Shown piece after piece: positions 20,307 to 31,239 of a stretch of 64,000 nt of DNA. Positions within the stretch are counted from its first letter, which is position 1; every line of letters starts with the position of its first letter. A program made the position numbers and the translations under genes. The notes under the pieces were generated by a model. The model was given only the letters and a program-made list of their open reading frames with translations, did no database searches and was not told where the DNA came from. The stretch is from Eonycteris spelaea (taxonomy: Eukaryota > Chordata > Mammalia > Chiroptera > Pteropodidae): positions 6,896,001 through 6,960,000 of the forward strand of contig PUFA01000077.1 in NCBI GenBank assembly GCA_003508835.1, read 5' to 3'.

Positions 20307-20336
<30 letters not shown>
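20239..20336. repeat. (GT)n and (AC)n microsatellites in inverted arrangement
   Basis: About 20 GT units (20,239-20,278), a spacer of about 32 bp, then 13 AC units (20,311-20,336). The two are reverse complements of each other. Confidence 0.95.
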
Positions 20337-20337
<1 letters not shown>

Positions 20338-20654
20338 TAAACACACTTTTCTGGATCTTGCTATTAACACTTCCTGTTAACACTTCCTGCTATAGACAAT
20401 TCCTGTAGAGATGCCTCCAGGTCAACTAATATTATTCTAATACACTCAGATGTACAGAAACACTGCGAGAATAGTGCAGAAGTCCCCGGGATTAACCCAT
20501 TATGGTATTTGCTTCATGCTTGGGGATGCTTTCAAGCTTTTCAGGTGACTTTAATGGTGGTCAGGTTGCTGTTTGAGGCCCTCAGGTTGCTTTGGATTTC
20601 AGGCACTGTTTGTGAAACTCCCGATCCTTGTGAGGGGTCTTTGCAATACAGGCA

Positions 20655-20868
20655 GCTGTTAAGAGGTGGTTAAGAAGATAGGCTCAGAGTCAAGGTGCCT
20701 AGGTTTGGATTCTGGCTCCTTTGTCCCCAGCTTTCTGTGCCTCAGTTTCTTCATCTGTCAAATGAAAATGGAGGTGCCGACTCCAAAGGCCGTGTGAGGA
20801 CCCAATGGGATTACATTAGTCCAGTACTTGACACCCAGTAAGTACTCAATAAAGTTAGCTATTAAGAT
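20655..20868 (+). repeat. MIR SINE
   Basis: GTGGTTAAGAAGATAGGCTC, GTGCCTCAGTTTCTTCATCT and GTAAGTACTCAATAAAGTTA. Confidence 0.9.
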
Positions 20869-20879
20869 GTGTTGATCCT

Positions 20880-21510
20880 TACCATGCTCATGTATGAAAT
20901 AAAATTGGTTTAAGCTCACCCTCATGAGCTACAGCAAAATTCTTTATGAGCCCAGAGCCACTAACTCTTAGAAAAACTGGGGAGTTGTCAGTATATAAAG
21001 TGTCACAAATTTAGAAATGGAAAAGCTCCTTTTGAAAATGAAACTGTGAGATCAATAAGTAATATCTGTCTCAGTGACTCACTGTAAGAGATGTTTTGCG
21101 TGTGTTTGCAGACGGTGGCCTAGGATACACCCAAGTATAACCTCAGCGTGGAGAATGTGGAAAGTAGTGAAAGAAGGTACATCCTAACAAACTGATCAGT
21201 AGCCAGGCAACTGCAGAATCAGGCCTATGCCTGTGGGAGGAAGACAATGTACCGTGTGAAGCTGGTCACATGTAAGCTCATAGGGAACAGATTGACCAGA
21301 GCGACCTGGAGAGCAAGTTCTCCCTCCACGGGCCAGCTGCTCCCCAGGCCAAGGCCAGGTGGGAATGTGGGCCCTTAGTTGCTTCGTGTTCCAATCCTTC
21401 CAAAGAGGCTGAAACTTTGGATCTTTATGTAAAGTTTGCCCAAACCAAACTATTTTTAAATTTTTCAGTTTTTAAAAATTCTCAGCAAGCAGCTTCTGAT
21501 CATGAGAGTA
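20880..21510. other. Intergenic segment, nothing recognised
   Basis: No repeat, RNA gene or credible ORF was recognised. Confidence 0.4.
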
Positions 21511-21515
21511 GAAGA

Positions 21516-21516
21516 T

Positions 21517-21587
<71 letters not shown>

Positions 21588-21656
21588 AGAGAAAGGGAGG
21601 GGAGAGAGAGAGAGAGAGAGCAAGAAAGCAAAAAAGCAAGCAAGCAAGCAAGCAAG
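21516..21656 (+). repeat. Compound microsatellite (AAAG)n-(GA)n-(GCAA)n
   Basis: About 18 AAAG units, a GGGAGGGGA link, about 11 GA units, and then about six GCAA units ending near 21,656. Confidence 0.95.
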
Positions 21657-22404
21657 TGAGAATCTCTTTTTCTGGGACTCTTCAAGGAAGAGGGATCCTA
21701 TCTAATTAATCTGATGGCTCTAGGTCACCAGGAAAGTGTGTCTGCTCTGTAGTGGGGTAGGAATGGTTCAGTTCAATTCCTGACATGTTTCTTGAGCACC
21801 TACTCTGTGCCAAGCTGCTTTTGTCCTCCCAGGAGCACTGGAGTGCCTTCTCCTTGCTTATATTCTCCCAAGCTGTCTGCTGACTGGTAATTTAGCTTCT
21901 GAATTACCTTGATATTGAGAACGGGGCTCTCGGGGTTCAGACATCCCTGCAAATTACAGAACAAACTGTCCAGGACTAGTTCTCTCCCCCTTCTGGAACT
22001 CAGCTCTTTCTGTGCTGTACAAGCATGATCAGAAGAAAGAACATTTTGTAAAGAAGACATGAGTTCTGGTTAGAGTAGCAATAAAAGAGCATGAAACGCA
22101 TCTTATTTTAGAAAATCTTACCTTTAACATACCATGCAAAGCAATTGAAAAATGTCTAGTTATTTCTAATCAATCTGAGGCATCTGAGTTCACCTAAAAA
22201 TGGAAAATATTACCCATCACACAAAACCCAACATTTTATGATGTCAACATGTTGAAAAGGGGACTTTGGGTTTTCATAAAGAGGCAGATTTTATCATGTG
22301 AATCCCCTTCCTCCTACAGTCATGCATACGTGCTAGGCAAAATGTAATCAGAGTTCTTTTAAATAGACGGCAGAGCCAGCAGACAAGAAGGGAAATCCTG
22401 GGAG

Positions 22405-22432
22405 CGCGGGGCGGGGGGGGGGGGGGGGCGCA
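22405..22432 (+). repeat. Long G-run
   Basis: GCGGGGCG followed by about 17 consecutive G. Prone to G-quadruplex formation and to assembly length error. Confidence 0.9.
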
Positions 22433-22899
22433 CAGAAACAAAGAGGGAGCTGACAGCCAGAAGGGAATGCGTGAAAGCTGACACCTCGATGGCCCTGGAA
22501 GGAGTCCTTGGTTTTAGTAATCCAGGGCCCAGGGTGTTTACCCCCAAAGGGGGACCAGGAAAAAAAAGGCCCGGGGCCCATGTAATGAGGCAAGTACAAC
22601 TGAGAGCCCCCTACAGGATCAGGACAGGTGAACTGGGAAGCAATGAGCCCACCAGGACAGGCAACTGAGGCAGCAGTGTGACCGTCTTGATCTGGGTTCT
22701 GGGTGGGTAAAAAGCATCCAGGCATTTGGAGTTTGAATTTGCCTTAATTTAAATGGATTCCAAATACCCAAGATGAGAATTAATGTGAAAACTTGTCACT
22801 GGCGTAAAATAATCCTGAGTAAGCCCGCAGAAGCAAATGAGAAATGGCTCTGAAGGATCCCACCCTCGATCAATCCTCATAAGATTCCCATGGATAAAG

Positions 22900-23490
22900 G
22901 CCCCTGAAATGAGCTCACAATCCAAAATTATAAATTACACAGTCTGCTCATCATAGTTAAGAATCAGCAGACATCAGGATCTAATCCACAAGAACTAAAG
23001 ACAATCCAACAGTCCGATAGGGATAAATATATTTTAAATGATTAAAATAAAAGGGAAGGATACAAAAACTCAAGACACTATGAAAGGAGGAAAAACACTG
23101 TGAAAAAAGAATGAAGTAAACTGCCTAGCGATGAAAAATGTAGTCCCCGAAATCACTATACAGAATTGAACTGTATATGGATGTGTGAAAAAGCTGAATA
23201 GACATGGAGGTGGAAAGAAAATTTTTGATCAGAAAGATCAGAAGATAAAGAAGTAGAAATAAAGAAGTAGTAATAGAAAGAAGAGGTTAGGAGACAAGAG
23301 GACATGGTGAGAATAAAGCATCTTGCTAGAGAATGGGCGTGGGGAGCAGATATTCCACAGATATTGGTGGAGAATGTTCCAGAGTTGATGAAATACATAA
23401 ATCCTCAGATTGAGGTAGCACAGCACATTCAGAACAAGCTAAATCCAATGAATATATGTTCTCATACCGAATTATCACACTGAAAAAAAA
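22900..23490 (+). repeat. L1M/HAL1 ORF1-region remnant
   Basis: GAGAATGTTCCAGAGTTGAT, ATACATAAATCCTCAGATTG and a stretch ending in CATACCGAATTATCACACTG follow the L1 ORF1 3' half in order. Frames are destroyed. Confidence 0.7.
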
Positions 23491-23799
23491 ATTGTCATTT
23501 GTGCTATATACTCATTTTTGCAAAGTGGCAAAAAAAACCCACCAAAACCTTACAATAATTAAAAATGGTATTTACTGAAACATCCTTGTTACTGGCGGGG
23601 GTGGGGGTGGCGTGCAGAAAAATCACTAATTATCAGGACTTATTATCAGGACAAATAGACCGTCACAGAAACTGAGGAAGGGTCAGAGCAACGGCTCTTT
23701 GGAAGAAATCTATAGCAGTGTCACTGTGCTGACCACACTTCTTTTTCAAATTTCTCTTCCAGGCTGTTTATCGGGAGTTCTGTGTCAGGAGGGTACTAG

Positions 23800-24272
23800 C
23801 AGGAAACAGATGGCCCACTACGACTGAAAACGGAGGAAATTTAAGAAAGAGGCTATTTACAAAGACATGGGCAGAGTTCAGGGAAACCAAAAGGACAGTG
23901 CAGTTCCGGGGGCCACGGTTAGAAGCCATCATTACACCTGGGCCTGAAGGACAAGGACAAGGGGTGGTGCCTGGAACCCACGAGGCAGCTGCATGGCCTG
24001 GTGGGGGCCGTAGCCCTCAGGAGAGCAGGCCGCACTGCAGGAACCAGACCCCAACAGAAACAGAACCCCCGGGTTGCCCAGAAGAGTTCGTTTACCTCCA
24101 TCGTTCTTTCTCAAAAGTGTTCCGGTTTGGACGATAACTTATGTGATCACGTGCACAAGAGAGCCTGTGGATGTAGTCCATTGGATCAGCTTCCTGGGGA
24201 ACAAAGCAAAGCAGAGAAGGATGGAGAATGGATTGGGGGTAGGGAGAGCAATCGAAGATATTCAGCATGAAC
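23800..24272 (+). repeat. Ancient mammalian repeat (family B), copy 1
   Basis: AGGCTATTTACAAAGACATG, GCAGAGTTCAGGGAAACCAA, then GATGTAGTCCATTGGATCAG and AAGGATGGAGAATGGATTGG match a common old repeat whose name I cannot assign. A second copy lies at about 59,050-59,470. Confidence 0.55.
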
Positions 24273-24296
24273 ATCTCTGCTCAGTTGCAAAATGCG

Positions 24297-24935
24297 TATT
24301 TTTAAAAAACAGCTTTGTTGAGATACAATTCACATGCCATAAAATGTGTCCTTGTAGTGTATACGATTCAGTGATTTTTAGTCTGTTCACAGCGTTGTGT
24401 AAATGTCATCACAACTAATACCATTTCAGACCATTTTCATTAGCCCTCTAAGCTGTACCCTAACCATTAGCAGTTACCCCATTTCTCCTCCAGCTCTCCA
24501 TCCCCAGACTGAGGCAACCATTAATCTACCTTTTTGTCTCTATAGATTTGCCTATACTGGACATTTCATAGGAATGGAATCATATAATATATAGACTTTC
24601 TGGACTGCCTTCTTTCACGTAGTGTAATGTTTTCAAGGCTCATCCATATTGTAGCAGGTATCACTATTTCATTCCTGTCTAAGGCTGAATAATATTTCAT
24701 TGCATGCACACACCACTTTTTGTTTATCCATTCATCAGTTGACAGACATTGGAGTTGTTTCCGCTTTTTGGCTATTCTGAATGAAGGTGCTGTGAACATT
24801 TTGTGTGAGCTTTCGTGTGGTCATGTTTTCAGAGCTCTTGGATATATACCTATCGTGGAATTGCTGGGTTATATGGAAAACCTCTTCGTAACCTTTTGAA
24901 GACCTGCCAGACTGTTTTCCAGTAAACTTTCTTTT
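24297..24935 (-). repeat. L1 3' end (L1M-type)
   Basis: AGCTTTGTTGAGATACAATT, CAACCATTAATCTACCTTTT, GAATAATATTTCATTGCATG and GGAATTGCTGGGTTATATGG are the reverse complement of L1 3'UTR and ORF2 end. Confidence 0.92.
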
Positions 24936-24939
24936 CATT

Positions 24940-25640
24940 CCCTATAAGCTTTTTCATAGCACAAAGTAGCTCTGATGGAGTCTTTGTTGAGTAGTTCATA
25001 ACAGTGATACATCCATCGGCTTGTGGTTTGGCTGCTGTGTAATCTCCAACTAATCACCTGCAGAGTGGCAAATCTTTCTGTTACCTAGCAGAACACCCAT
25101 AGCAAATTGTTTGACTCTAACAATAGCATGATTTCAGACATTTAAGATTTCATTTTTAGAACAATCCCATTGTTTCGGTATTTCTAGGACTAAAACTCCC
25201 AGGTAAACAAAACCTCAACGTAGCCAATGAACATTCTGTCTATACACCTGTTTCGTATAAGTTTGGCTAGCAGAAGTCTATCACTCAGGGTCAGCTGACC
25301 CTAGATTCACTGGCAAGAGATTCTGGACCTGCAAAGCCACATCTTAGTTTCTTGGTTTGTTCAGAAAGCAGAGTATATGATATGGCACAGGTATGAGGTA
25401 GGCATCGGGGCAGGATGCTGAGCACCAGGCACTGAGCACCTACAGTCTCAGCTCTGCCCACCTGACACGTTTAAGTGACTTAGGTGGCTCAGGGCTTCCC
25501 TTCCCCAGCAACCTCACAAGCATGCCTGCAGTTTCAGAAGGTTTTGACACGACAGATGCAGGCTTCCTTCTTCTATGCCTTGAGCTTCCCTTTGAAATCA
25601 ACCGCAGAAAGAGGGGCAGAGGAGACCTGTCGTTAATGAG
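24940..25640. other. Intergenic unique segment
   Basis: No repeat recognised except a weak MIR-like tail near 25,415-25,440. No credible gene. Confidence 0.4.
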
Positions 25641-25654
25641 CGGCAATGCATTTG

Positions 25655-25785
25655 GGTGGAACGGATGTGGGTTTTGGAGTCAGAGAGATTCAAGTTCACT
25701 TCCTATCATTTCTGTATTTCATCTGCGTCTAGGAGCAAATTACTTGACCCGTTCATGCCGTCACTGGTAAAAGGCGAACTATAGA
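25655..25785 (+). repeat. MIR fragment
   Basis: GTTTTGGAGTCAGAGAGATT followed by AGGAGCAAATTACTTGACCC. Confidence 0.65.
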
Positions 25786-25964
25786 GCCCACTTATAAATC
25801 GTGAGGCTCCATAATAACGTGGTCACTGAGCCTAACCTTTAACAGACACCCAGGGCGGGTGTTCTTCCTAACGAGACACTCCTGGCATTCCCTCTGTAGG
25901 TTTTCAATAAGGGAGGCTTTGTTTGGGGGTACCAGGGGTGAATTTAGGTCTCTGAGCCAGGAGA

Positions 25965-26235
25965 CATTTAATCCATTATGTCAAAGCAGTTCTGCTTTGT
26001 TTATTTTTAATAATGGGTTTGTTTGCCTTTAATAAGAAGAACCACACCCAGCCCTTCTATTTTCTGAAGCTTGTGAGCCAATGATGCCACTGAGCTGGGG
26101 AGCTCAGGAGCAATCTTTATAGCCACAAGTGGCCAGCGGCCACCGGGGACAAGTGAAAACAGGTTTTGTGTAGGGAAACATTTCTTTTGCAGAGGTTAAT
26201 GATATTTACCTGAGATCCTATCCACCAGCTTCAAA
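25965..26235. promoter_or_regulatory. Enhancer-like unique segment
   Basis: A repeat-free stretch with TAATCCATTATG, TTTGTTTATTTTTAATAATG, GCCTTTAATAAG, AGCCAATGATG and GGTTAATGATATTTACC motifs. It looks like conserved non-coding DNA by texture only. Confidence 0.3.
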
Positions 26236-26384
26236 GCGGGTGGCAAGCATTACCCAACTAATGAGCACAACACCCCCAGGCTCCATGTCCCCGAGGCAGG
26301 AATGATGGTACCTAGTAATCTTCCCAACAGATGCCCATCAGGAGACAGAGGGAGAAGAAAGGACTTGCGCACCTGAGCTGAACC

Positions 26385-26510
26385 AGCCTGTGATCTCGGG
26401 GGAGTCACGGATCCTTGCAGGGCTCACTTTCTTCATTTGTAAAATGAGAGGGTTGATCCCTCTGGGGTGGCATTAAAGGTGCCCTCCATGTGACTCTGGC
26501 TGATCTCCAG
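26385..26510 (+). repeat. MIR-type fragment
   Basis: ACTTTCTTCATTTGTAAAAT followed by GAGAGGGTTGATCCCTCTGG and AAGGTGCCCTCCATGTGAC. Confidence 0.6.
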
Positions 26511-26751
26511 CCTGGATTTAGGTTTTCTCTGGATTCTCCGTCGGCTTTAGATATATAGATGTATGTGTCTGTCTCTGCTGGTGTGGGTATGTTTATGTTT
26601 TGGAAACATCTGGAAAAAGATATGAGGGAAGGGATGGGTGGCATTTGCGTCAGGCAGTAACTCAAGGAGACATGCACAGTGAAAGTAGGAAGTCACGCCT
26701 CAGATGATGCGTAATGCTTCCCCCTCTATGCATAACGTGGGTAGTTGATTA

Positions 26752-27325
26752 CAGTTGATTCTTAAACAATACTGGGGTTGGTTAGGGATGCCGACTCTTC
26801 GCACAGTTGAAAACCTGCGTATGGCTTTTGACATCCCCCAAACTTAACTGCTAACAGCCCACTGCTGACTGGAAGCCTTACCGATAACATAAACAGTGGA
26901 TTAACACATATTTTATCTGTTATATGTATTATATGCTGTATTCTAAAAGTAAAGTAAGCTAGAGAAAAGAAAATGTTGTTAAGAAAACAGTAAGAAAGAG
27001 AAAATACATTTCCAGTACTGTACTGCAGGGGTTCCCAACCCCCAGGGCCTTGGATCTGTCAGGAACTGGGCTGCCCAGCAGGAGGTGAGTGGCCTGCAAG
27101 GAGCGAAGCTTCATCTGTCTTTGCAGCCGCTCCCCAGCGCTAGCATCACTGCCTCAGCTCCACCTCAGATCACCAGACATTAGATTCTCATAGGAGCACC
27201 ACTGGTTCGGTGCCAAAATGTTGGGGACCACTGCTGTCCTATATTTATCGATACTATAAGTTTAAAACGATCAGCATGTAAGTGGACCTGTGCAGTTCAA
27301 ACCCACATGGTTCAGGGGTCAATCA
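26752..27325. mobile_element. Tigger-type (pogo-like) MITE, split
   Basis: TA CAGTTGATTCTTAAACAAT at the left, GGTTCAGGGGTCAATCA TA at the right, with AGCCTTACCGATAACATAAA and TAAGCTAGAGAAAAGAAAAT inside. All belong to a short non-autonomous Tigger family. TA dinucleotides flank both ends. It is interrupted at 27,026-27,233. Confidence 0.85.
27026..27233. mobile_element. hAT-Charlie element, MER1-like, nested in Tigger
   Basis: It begins CAGGGGTTCCCAACCCCCAG and ends ATGTTGGGGACCACTG, with AGCAGGAGGTGAGTGGCCTG inside. A degenerate 8-bp target duplication (CTGTACTG / CTGTCCTA) flanks it, as expected for hAT elements. Confidence 0.85.
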
Positions 27326-27339
27326 TACCTACAAATAAA

Positions 27340-28480
27340 ACAGCTGGAATCCCCCAGCACTACACAGAGCAGGGTAACGCTCCCCACTAACTCATCCCAA
27401 TGGCAACTGGAGCACTTCCTTTCCCCCAAAACTTGTTGTTTAGATTTATTTTACCCTTAAGCTACCTAACCTAAACATGTTGACGTAGGCGAGGCCCATC
27501 CATCTCATACCTCCTTGCATTTTCTAGAAAAATTCAAGCACAATCATGAAATGAAACCGGATTTCCACCAAGTGCTTCCCCATCATCTAAGTGGTTCTTA
27601 ATACTTCAAATGACAGCCCATTTCCTTTTTGGTCATTATAATTTATGTGAAATATTTTCTTTATCCTGAGTTGAAATCTTTATCCTTGTCGAAGTGAATT
27701 TTCTTAGGGATTAAAACATCACGTGTCTTTAAACATTACATCTCAGAGAACTGTAAACAACCACAAGATTCACGTGCTTTTTAGCCACTGGGTCTCATTA
27801 ACTGTTGCTATAAAAAAAATTATATTCTCTCTACATTCATATTCTATTCTAGAATATAATTTATGTTTACAGTTTAACCTCTGTGGCCAATGTATAACAA
27901 TTTGAAAATTAGATTATAAAAATTCAAATTTAGAAAAAGCAGTTCCATCAGGGGACTCATTCATGAAAATGGAGAGATCCTTTATCAAGTAATTTCCCCC
28001 CAGGGGCCTTTAAATAGCAATCTCCCCCACTCTGATTTAATCTGTAGCAATCCCATTTAGCTACATTACTGGACCAGCTCATTGTATAAAGGAAAGTAAA
28101 CTGTGTTGGTAACCAGTGGCTCTCTTTTTTTCCAACTTGCTACTAATTCATTTGACCATTAATCGGGCTTTTCCCTGGAGGCCATTCGATCTGTGCAGGA
28201 TGAGCAGGGACTTGGGGCTGCTTCTCCAGCTGCGAGGGCTTTCCAGAAGCAGATAATCCTAAGGGACAATGTAGTTATGACAGAAATGATTAACTGAATA
28301 ACTCACTTGAAAATTGTGTGCCGCTTCAAAGACCTCACCTCTGATGGAGTAAGACTCCACGCTATAGCCTGGCTGAGAATAATGCTGGGGGTGGTGGCGA
28401 GCGGGGAGGGGCTCGGGGGGATTGTTTTTAAGAGAATTCCATCGATAGATTCCTTAAAAATGCTGGGAGCGTGATTTCAG
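27340..28480. other. AT-rich unique intergenic segment
   Basis: No interspersed repeat recognised. Includes a CNE-like stretch (27,920-28,170) and a G-rich tract (28,386-28,422). Confidence 0.4.
27920..28170. promoter_or_regulatory. Enhancer-like unique segment
   Basis: A low-CpG, repeat-free sequence with AAATTCAAATTTAG, TCATTCATGAAAAT, CCTTTAAATAGCAATC, GATTTAATCTG and ACCATTAATCGGGC. It resembles conserved non-coding elements by texture. There is no direct proof. Confidence 0.3.
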
Positions 28481-28489
28481 GCAGTGCCG

Positions 28490-28720
28490 TCTCTATAATC
28501 CTGATATTTGCATAATCCTACAGTTTGTGAAGCATTTTCACCAATGTTGTTATGACTCTCACATCAGCCCAGAGGGATGAGTATGAAAGGGCTGAGCAGG
28601 ACTTGCGTTCCAGAGGGGAAGCAGGCTTGGAGCTCCTTGACTTTCCAAAGGCACATGGCTAGAAAGCAGACGAGTGGCACCAGATCCCAGGACTTCTAAT
28701 TCAAAATCCCTTTAAACAGC
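28490..28720 (-). repeat. MIR-like repeat
   Basis: AGTTTGTGAAGCATTTTCAC, ATGACTCTCACATCAGCCCA and AAGGCACATGGCTAGAAAGC follow an antisense MIR order, strongly diverged. Confidence 0.5.
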
Positions 28721-29081
28721 ACACCATACGGTCTTGCTGGAGCATCACGGTTAAAAGAGCCTGTTGACTTCCTCTGACTCAGGAGAGAAGGCTGTACCCA
28801 CTGACTAATACTCTGCTCCATGGATGGTAATAATCTAGCCTTTGGGTGTTCAGGAGTCCAAACGAGATTACTACCACAAAAAGCACTTGAGTCCCAGGGT
28901 GCATGCCAGCATTATTTTATATTTTAAAGCAATGGTTTCCTTTCTGTGGGCTGTGAAGAATGAGACCGTTATGAGATTTATTGCAAGCGGGCCATACACC
29001 CTTGTGAAGCACCAAACTTTGTGTATTAAGAGACTGAATATCCAAATGGACAATGACCTAATATCAATAAAAATAGAACTT

Positions 29082-29561
29082 TGACCTGCAACCTGCCCAG
29101 GAAACCAACTGCTTATCTACACTACACCCAGGTAGCAAGCCTGCTGTCAGTCAGACTTGCAGGAAGCCAGATTGCTATCTTTAGTGACAATCCAGGAAAG
29201 CTAAACAATAATTCAGTAAAAATCAGCCCTCGAATGGCCAGGACTTGATTAATAACTGACAGCTTCCATGATTTTTGTCTGTGCTTCCAACTTAAGACCA
29301 ATCAGAGAAAGCTAAGCATGCATCCCTAGCCAATAGGATGTCCTGCTGCTAGTTAGCCAGCCTCTAGCTTCCTCATGCCAACAGCCTTCAATCAGGGAGG
29401 ACCGGAAGGCCTCCTCTCCTTCCAGTCGAAAGCTCCCCCACTCCTCTGCCTGCCTCTGAGTCTCTGCCAGAACTCAAGTGATGCTGGCTGACTCCTTTGC
29501 TATTGCAAAATCAGAATAACCTTTGCTTTCCTCATTTGGTTGGTCTTCATTTATTTCCACA
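29082..29561 (+). mobile_element. Probable solo LTR, ERV1-like
   Basis: A 480-bp block begins TG and ends CA. It has two CCAAT-type boxes (GACCAATCAGAG at about 29,297 and AGCCAATAGG at about 29,329), then a C/T-rich zone, and near the end ATAACCTTTGCTTTCCTCAT, which resembles the R-U5 border of gammaretrovirus-like LTRs. No internal retroviral coding sequence is seen on either side, so it would be a solo LTR, a dead remnant. No clear target-site duplication. The ERV1 assignment is by texture only. Confidence 0.5.
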
Positions 29562-29814
29562 GTATGATCAGATATATAATATGACTCATTCATACACATA
29601 TCACTCTCCTGAAATATTTGTAGCTGCCGTTGTGACGTGTCAAATACAAATTAATTTAGAGTGCACGATATCTATTATAAGTGATCACGAAAATTTTGTT
29701 ATATTAAAGAAAATGAGGTGTGTCTATCAGTACTCTAGCTTGGAAAAAGGCTAAGTGTAAAAAAGCAAGTGGCAGAACAGCATATATATTATGACCCCAA
29801 TTTGCAGACATAAT

Positions 29815-30070
29815 AATAACAAACGGAATGATTAATAAACGCCCACCGTCAACTGGGCGTGAGATTAAACAGTGACCGCAGCAGCAACGAAGCCTGCCGT
29901 TCTGCGAACCTCCGGTCCTCACCGTAACCTTACAACGTGGGTGCTAGCATTAAGCTCGCTTAACAGGGAAGGGACGGAGTTTAGGAGAAGTCAAGTCATT
30001 CGCTCAAGTTCATGACACTAGCAGGTGGCGGCGTTAGGGGGGCCAAGCCTGGTCCTCCGGAATCTAGTGC
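29815..30070 (-). repeat. MIR SINE
   Basis: ACGCCCACCGTCAACTGGGC, CTCACCGTAACCTTACAACG and CTCGCTTAACAGGGAAGGGA, antisense MIR with raised CpG content. Confidence 0.7.
30018..30033 (+). promoter_or_regulatory. CTCF-like motif within MIR
   Basis: CTAGCAGGTGGCGGCG matches 15 of 16 positions of the CTCF core consensus CCASYAGRKGGCRSYR (only position 2 differs). It arises from the MIR stretch that normally reads like CTAGTAAGTGGCAGAG. Binding is not shown. Confidence 0.4.
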
Positions 30071-30312
30071 CAGACTTTGAACTCTGGTTGTCATGTGCTT
30101 CTGTGAAGCCCTGGTCCGCACGGCCACGCCATAGGTGATTCTAGTGCTTGTGTCTCAGTGGCGCACTGGCTTTCACAGTTTGGCTCGAGGACCGGAGTCC
30201 CACTGCAGTTGTGTTGTGAGCGCATTTCCATCAGGCTGAGGAAAGAAGTTGGATCAGAGCCCAGGAGGCTGTCTGTCCTAGGCCAGACCCGGCCACCGAC
30301 CACCCATCTAGC

Positions 30313-30705
30313 TTTTTGTTTTTTTACTTTTATTTTTTCAATTACATTTATTGGGGTGACCTTGGCTCATAAAATGACATAGGTTTCAAGTGTACATTCA
30401 ATACGTCATCTGTATATCGCATTGTGTGTTCACCGCCCAAAGCCAAATCTCCTTCTGCCACCACATATTTGACCCCCTTTACACCCTTATCTACTTGTGC
30501 CCCCTTTTCCTCTGCTCCACGTCTGTGAGTTTTTGTTTGTTTGTCTTGTTCGTTTGCTGTTTTCAGTTTTATATCCCATATATGAGTGAAATCATGTGGT
30601 TCCCGACTTTTTCTGTCTGCCTTATTTCGCTTAGCATGATGAGATTTAGCCTCGTGCCCACCAACGGCGGTATCTCCTCCGTTCTTATGGCTGTGTAATA
30701 TCCCA
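30313..30705 (-). repeat. L1 3' end, bat-type
   Basis: TTTTTCAATTACATTTATTG, GGTTTCAAGTGTACATTCAA, GCATTGTGTGTTCACCGCCC and GAGTGAAATCATGTGGTTCC match the L1 3' ends I associate with bat genomes. Confidence 0.85.
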
Positions 30706-30834
30706 CCTGGCCTTTAGATTAGTTCCTTGTGTTATGCATTTTCAATACACGCAGCTCTGCCCTCCTCCTTCCTGGGTCTCAGTGCATTTGTCATTACTCG
30801 CTCAAAGCTGGCTTTCTCAGACCCCGTGTCCTGT

Positions 30835-31105
30835 AGTAATAAGGACAACGGCAGCCAGCACCACACACTAAAACACACTGAATGGTAAGCTCTGTTCTGA
30901 ATGCTTCATGAGTATTATCTCAGGTAAGCCTCACCCTGACCCCATGAGGTAGATGCAAGTGGCATCTTCCTTTTTGCACACAGGGAAACTGAGGCATGGC
31001 AGCACTGAGTAAGTTGTCCAAGATCACACAGCTGCTGTGATAGAGCCAGAATTCCACACAGGCAATTCGACTCCTGACTGCTCACTGCTGCAAACCACCA
31101 CACCC
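30835..31105 (-). repeat. MIR SINE, near full length
   Basis: TTCATGAGTATTATCTCAGG, CCCCATGAGGTAGATGCAAG, GGGAAACTGAGGCATGGCAG and AAGATCACACAGCTGCTGTG. Confidence 0.9.
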
Positions 31106-31109
31106 CGCA

Positions 31110-31228
31110 ATGGCAATTGTATATGGGCAGAGGCCACAGCTGTCTCTTCCGCAGTGAATTCCTAGCACCTACTTCAAAGCTTAGTACGCGCCTAACAGGT
31201 ATTTACGAAGTGTGCGAATGAATGGCTT
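31110..31228 (+). repeat. L2 LINE 3' end
   Basis: GGGCAGAGGCCACAGCTGTC, GAATTCCTAGCACCTACTTC and CCTAACAGGTATTTACGAAG. Confidence 0.7.
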
Positions 31229-31239
31229 CTATCTAACCT

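Noticed and set aside
27075..27095. CTCF-like CAGCAGGAGGTGAGTGGC within the MER1-like element
   Set aside because: Fewer core positions match than at 30,018 and the stretch is part of the transposon consensus.
29504..29561. AATAACC-type end read as polyadenylation site of a gene
   Set aside because: Better explained as the 3' part of an LTR; no upstream exon is seen.
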